A DNA stretch of 64,000 bases. Origin: Streptomyces hyaluromycini (GTDB lineage: Bacteria; Actinomycetota; Actinomycetes; Streptomycetales; Streptomycetaceae). The position numbers and the translations under genes were made by a program. Location: positions 248,001 through 312,000 of the forward strand of contig NZ_BCFL01000020.1 of the NCBI RefSeq assembly GCF_002217755.1, read 5' to 3'. The notes under the pieces were generated by a model. The model saw only the letters and a program-made list of their open reading frames with translations, did no database searches and was not told the origin of the DNA. Of this stretch, positions 63,565 to 64,000 are shown in pieces (the first letter of the stretch is position 1; each line of letters opens with the position of its first letter).

Positions 63565-64000
63565 TCAGGCGGTCTGCTTCGCCGCCGCGCGTCCCGCCGC
63601 CCGGCCCGAGAAGAGGCAGCCGCCGAGGAACGTGCCCTCCAGCGCGTTGTAGCCGTGCACACCGCCGCCGCCGAAGCCGGCCACCTCGCCGGCCGCGTAG
63701 AGCCCGCCGACCGGCTTGCCGTCGGCGCCGAGGGCGCGGGAGTCCAGGTCGGTCTGGATGCCGCCGAGGGTCTTGCGGGTGAGGACGTGCAGCTTGACGC
63801 CGATCAGCGGTCCGGCGGCCGGGTCGAGGATGCGGTGCGGGGTGGCGACCCGGCCCAGGCGGTCGCCGATGTAGCGGCGGGCGTTGTGGATGCCCTGGAT
63901 CTGGGAGTCCTTGCTGTAGGAGTTGTTGATCTGCAGGTCGCGGGCGACGATCTGGCGGCGCACCTCGGCCGCGTCGAGGAGCGCCTTGTCGGTGAGGCCG
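63565..64000 (-). CDS. FAD-binding dehydrogenase (FAD_binding_2/KstD-like), 5' end beyond window
   Basis: The C-terminal about 145 residues; the frame is open to the window edge, so the start is outside. The visible part is LTDKALLDAAEVRRQIVARD, IQGIHNARRYIGDRLGRVA, LTRKTLGGIQTDLDSRALG, PVGGLYAAGEVAGFGGGGVH and GYNALEGTFLGGCLFSGRAA, the FAD-binding C-terminal part of fumarate reductase/3-ketosteroid dehydrogenase-like proteins. The close match is the actinobacterial 'FAD-binding dehydrogenase' group, whose substrate is unknown. The N-terminal Rossmann motif would be to the right. Confidence 0.85.
   Translation of the reverse strand, partial: GLTDKALLDAAEVRRQIVARDLQINNSYSKDSQIQGIHNARRYIGDRLGRVATPHRILDPAAGPLIGVKLHVLTRKTLGGIQTDLDSRALGADGKPVGGLYAAGEVAGFGGGGVHGYNALEGTFLGGCLFSGRAAGRAAAKQTA

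Overview
The window is high-GC actinobacterial DNA and almost certainly from a Streptomyces chromosome. Codon third positions are strongly G/C, long spurious ORFs run antisense to real genes, GTG starts and four-base ATGA/GTGA overlaps are common, and several families are typical of the genus: WhiB-like protein, SigB/SigF-type sigma factors with HATPase-like partners, DUF2690 and DUF5133 proteins, a CYP105-like P450, and the GlgE pathway. The mix of catabolic, transport and stress genes suggests a chromosome arm rather than the core. I found no tRNA, rRNA, CRISPR array, transposase or prophage gene.

Region 1 (1-10.3 kb) is an aromatic-catabolism region. A truncated two-domain VOC protein, a LysR regulator and a carboxymuconolactone decarboxylase-family protein lie on the minus strand, with a cupin divergent from them. 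After two small unrelated genes (a secreted SH3-like protein and an XRE/DUF2690 membrane protein) comes a minus-strand operon: GntR regulator, galB-type hydratase, galC-type aldolase, galD-type tautomerase and a type I (VOC) extradiol dioxygenase, followed by an aromatic-acid MFS importer on its own promoter. The three Gal-type enzymes take 4-oxalomesaconate to pyruvate and oxaloacetate. The ring-cleaving enzyme next to them is not the LigAB/GalA type normally found with them. An identical operator-like sequence, TTGTCAACAAT, lies upstream of the GntR gene and of the transporter.

Region 2 (10.3-29 kb): a LysR/EamA divergent pair; a complete P450-ferredoxin-ferredoxin reductase operon; an orphan, degenerate response regulator; a zinc alcohol dehydrogenase, TetR and MFS exporter that may share an operator half-site; an MMPL exporter followed by a NarL-type two-component system; a stand-alone ATP-dependent DNA ligase; a hemC; and a MarR-DrrA-DrrB-like exporter operon with a clear operator palindrome.

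Region 3 (29-52.7 kb) is bounded by two SigB/SigF-family sigma factors. It contains the whole GlgE alpha-glucan pathway (treS, mak, glgE, glgB) plus glgX, the last translationally coupled to a degenerate HATPase-like gene. It also holds two further HATPase-like proteins, a carboxylate-amine ligase, an acyl-CoA ligase, NDH-2, a FUSC membrane protein, a candidate C-rich-loop small RNA and a cNMP-domain-only protein. From memory this layout resembles the S. coelicolor arm region holding the second, spore-associated glycogen cluster, but I could not check that.

Region 4 (52.7-64 kb) holds transporters (EntS-like MFS, LysE/ArgO with its LysR), a TetR regulator, a saccharopine dehydrogenase-like protein, a WhiB-like protein, an OmpR-type two-component system, an L,D-transpeptidase-like lipoprotein, a secreted M1 aminopeptidase, a DUF488 protein and a truncated FAD-binding dehydrogenase. 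A GC-rich repeat family sits at gene ends, mostly between convergent genes, at five places in the window.
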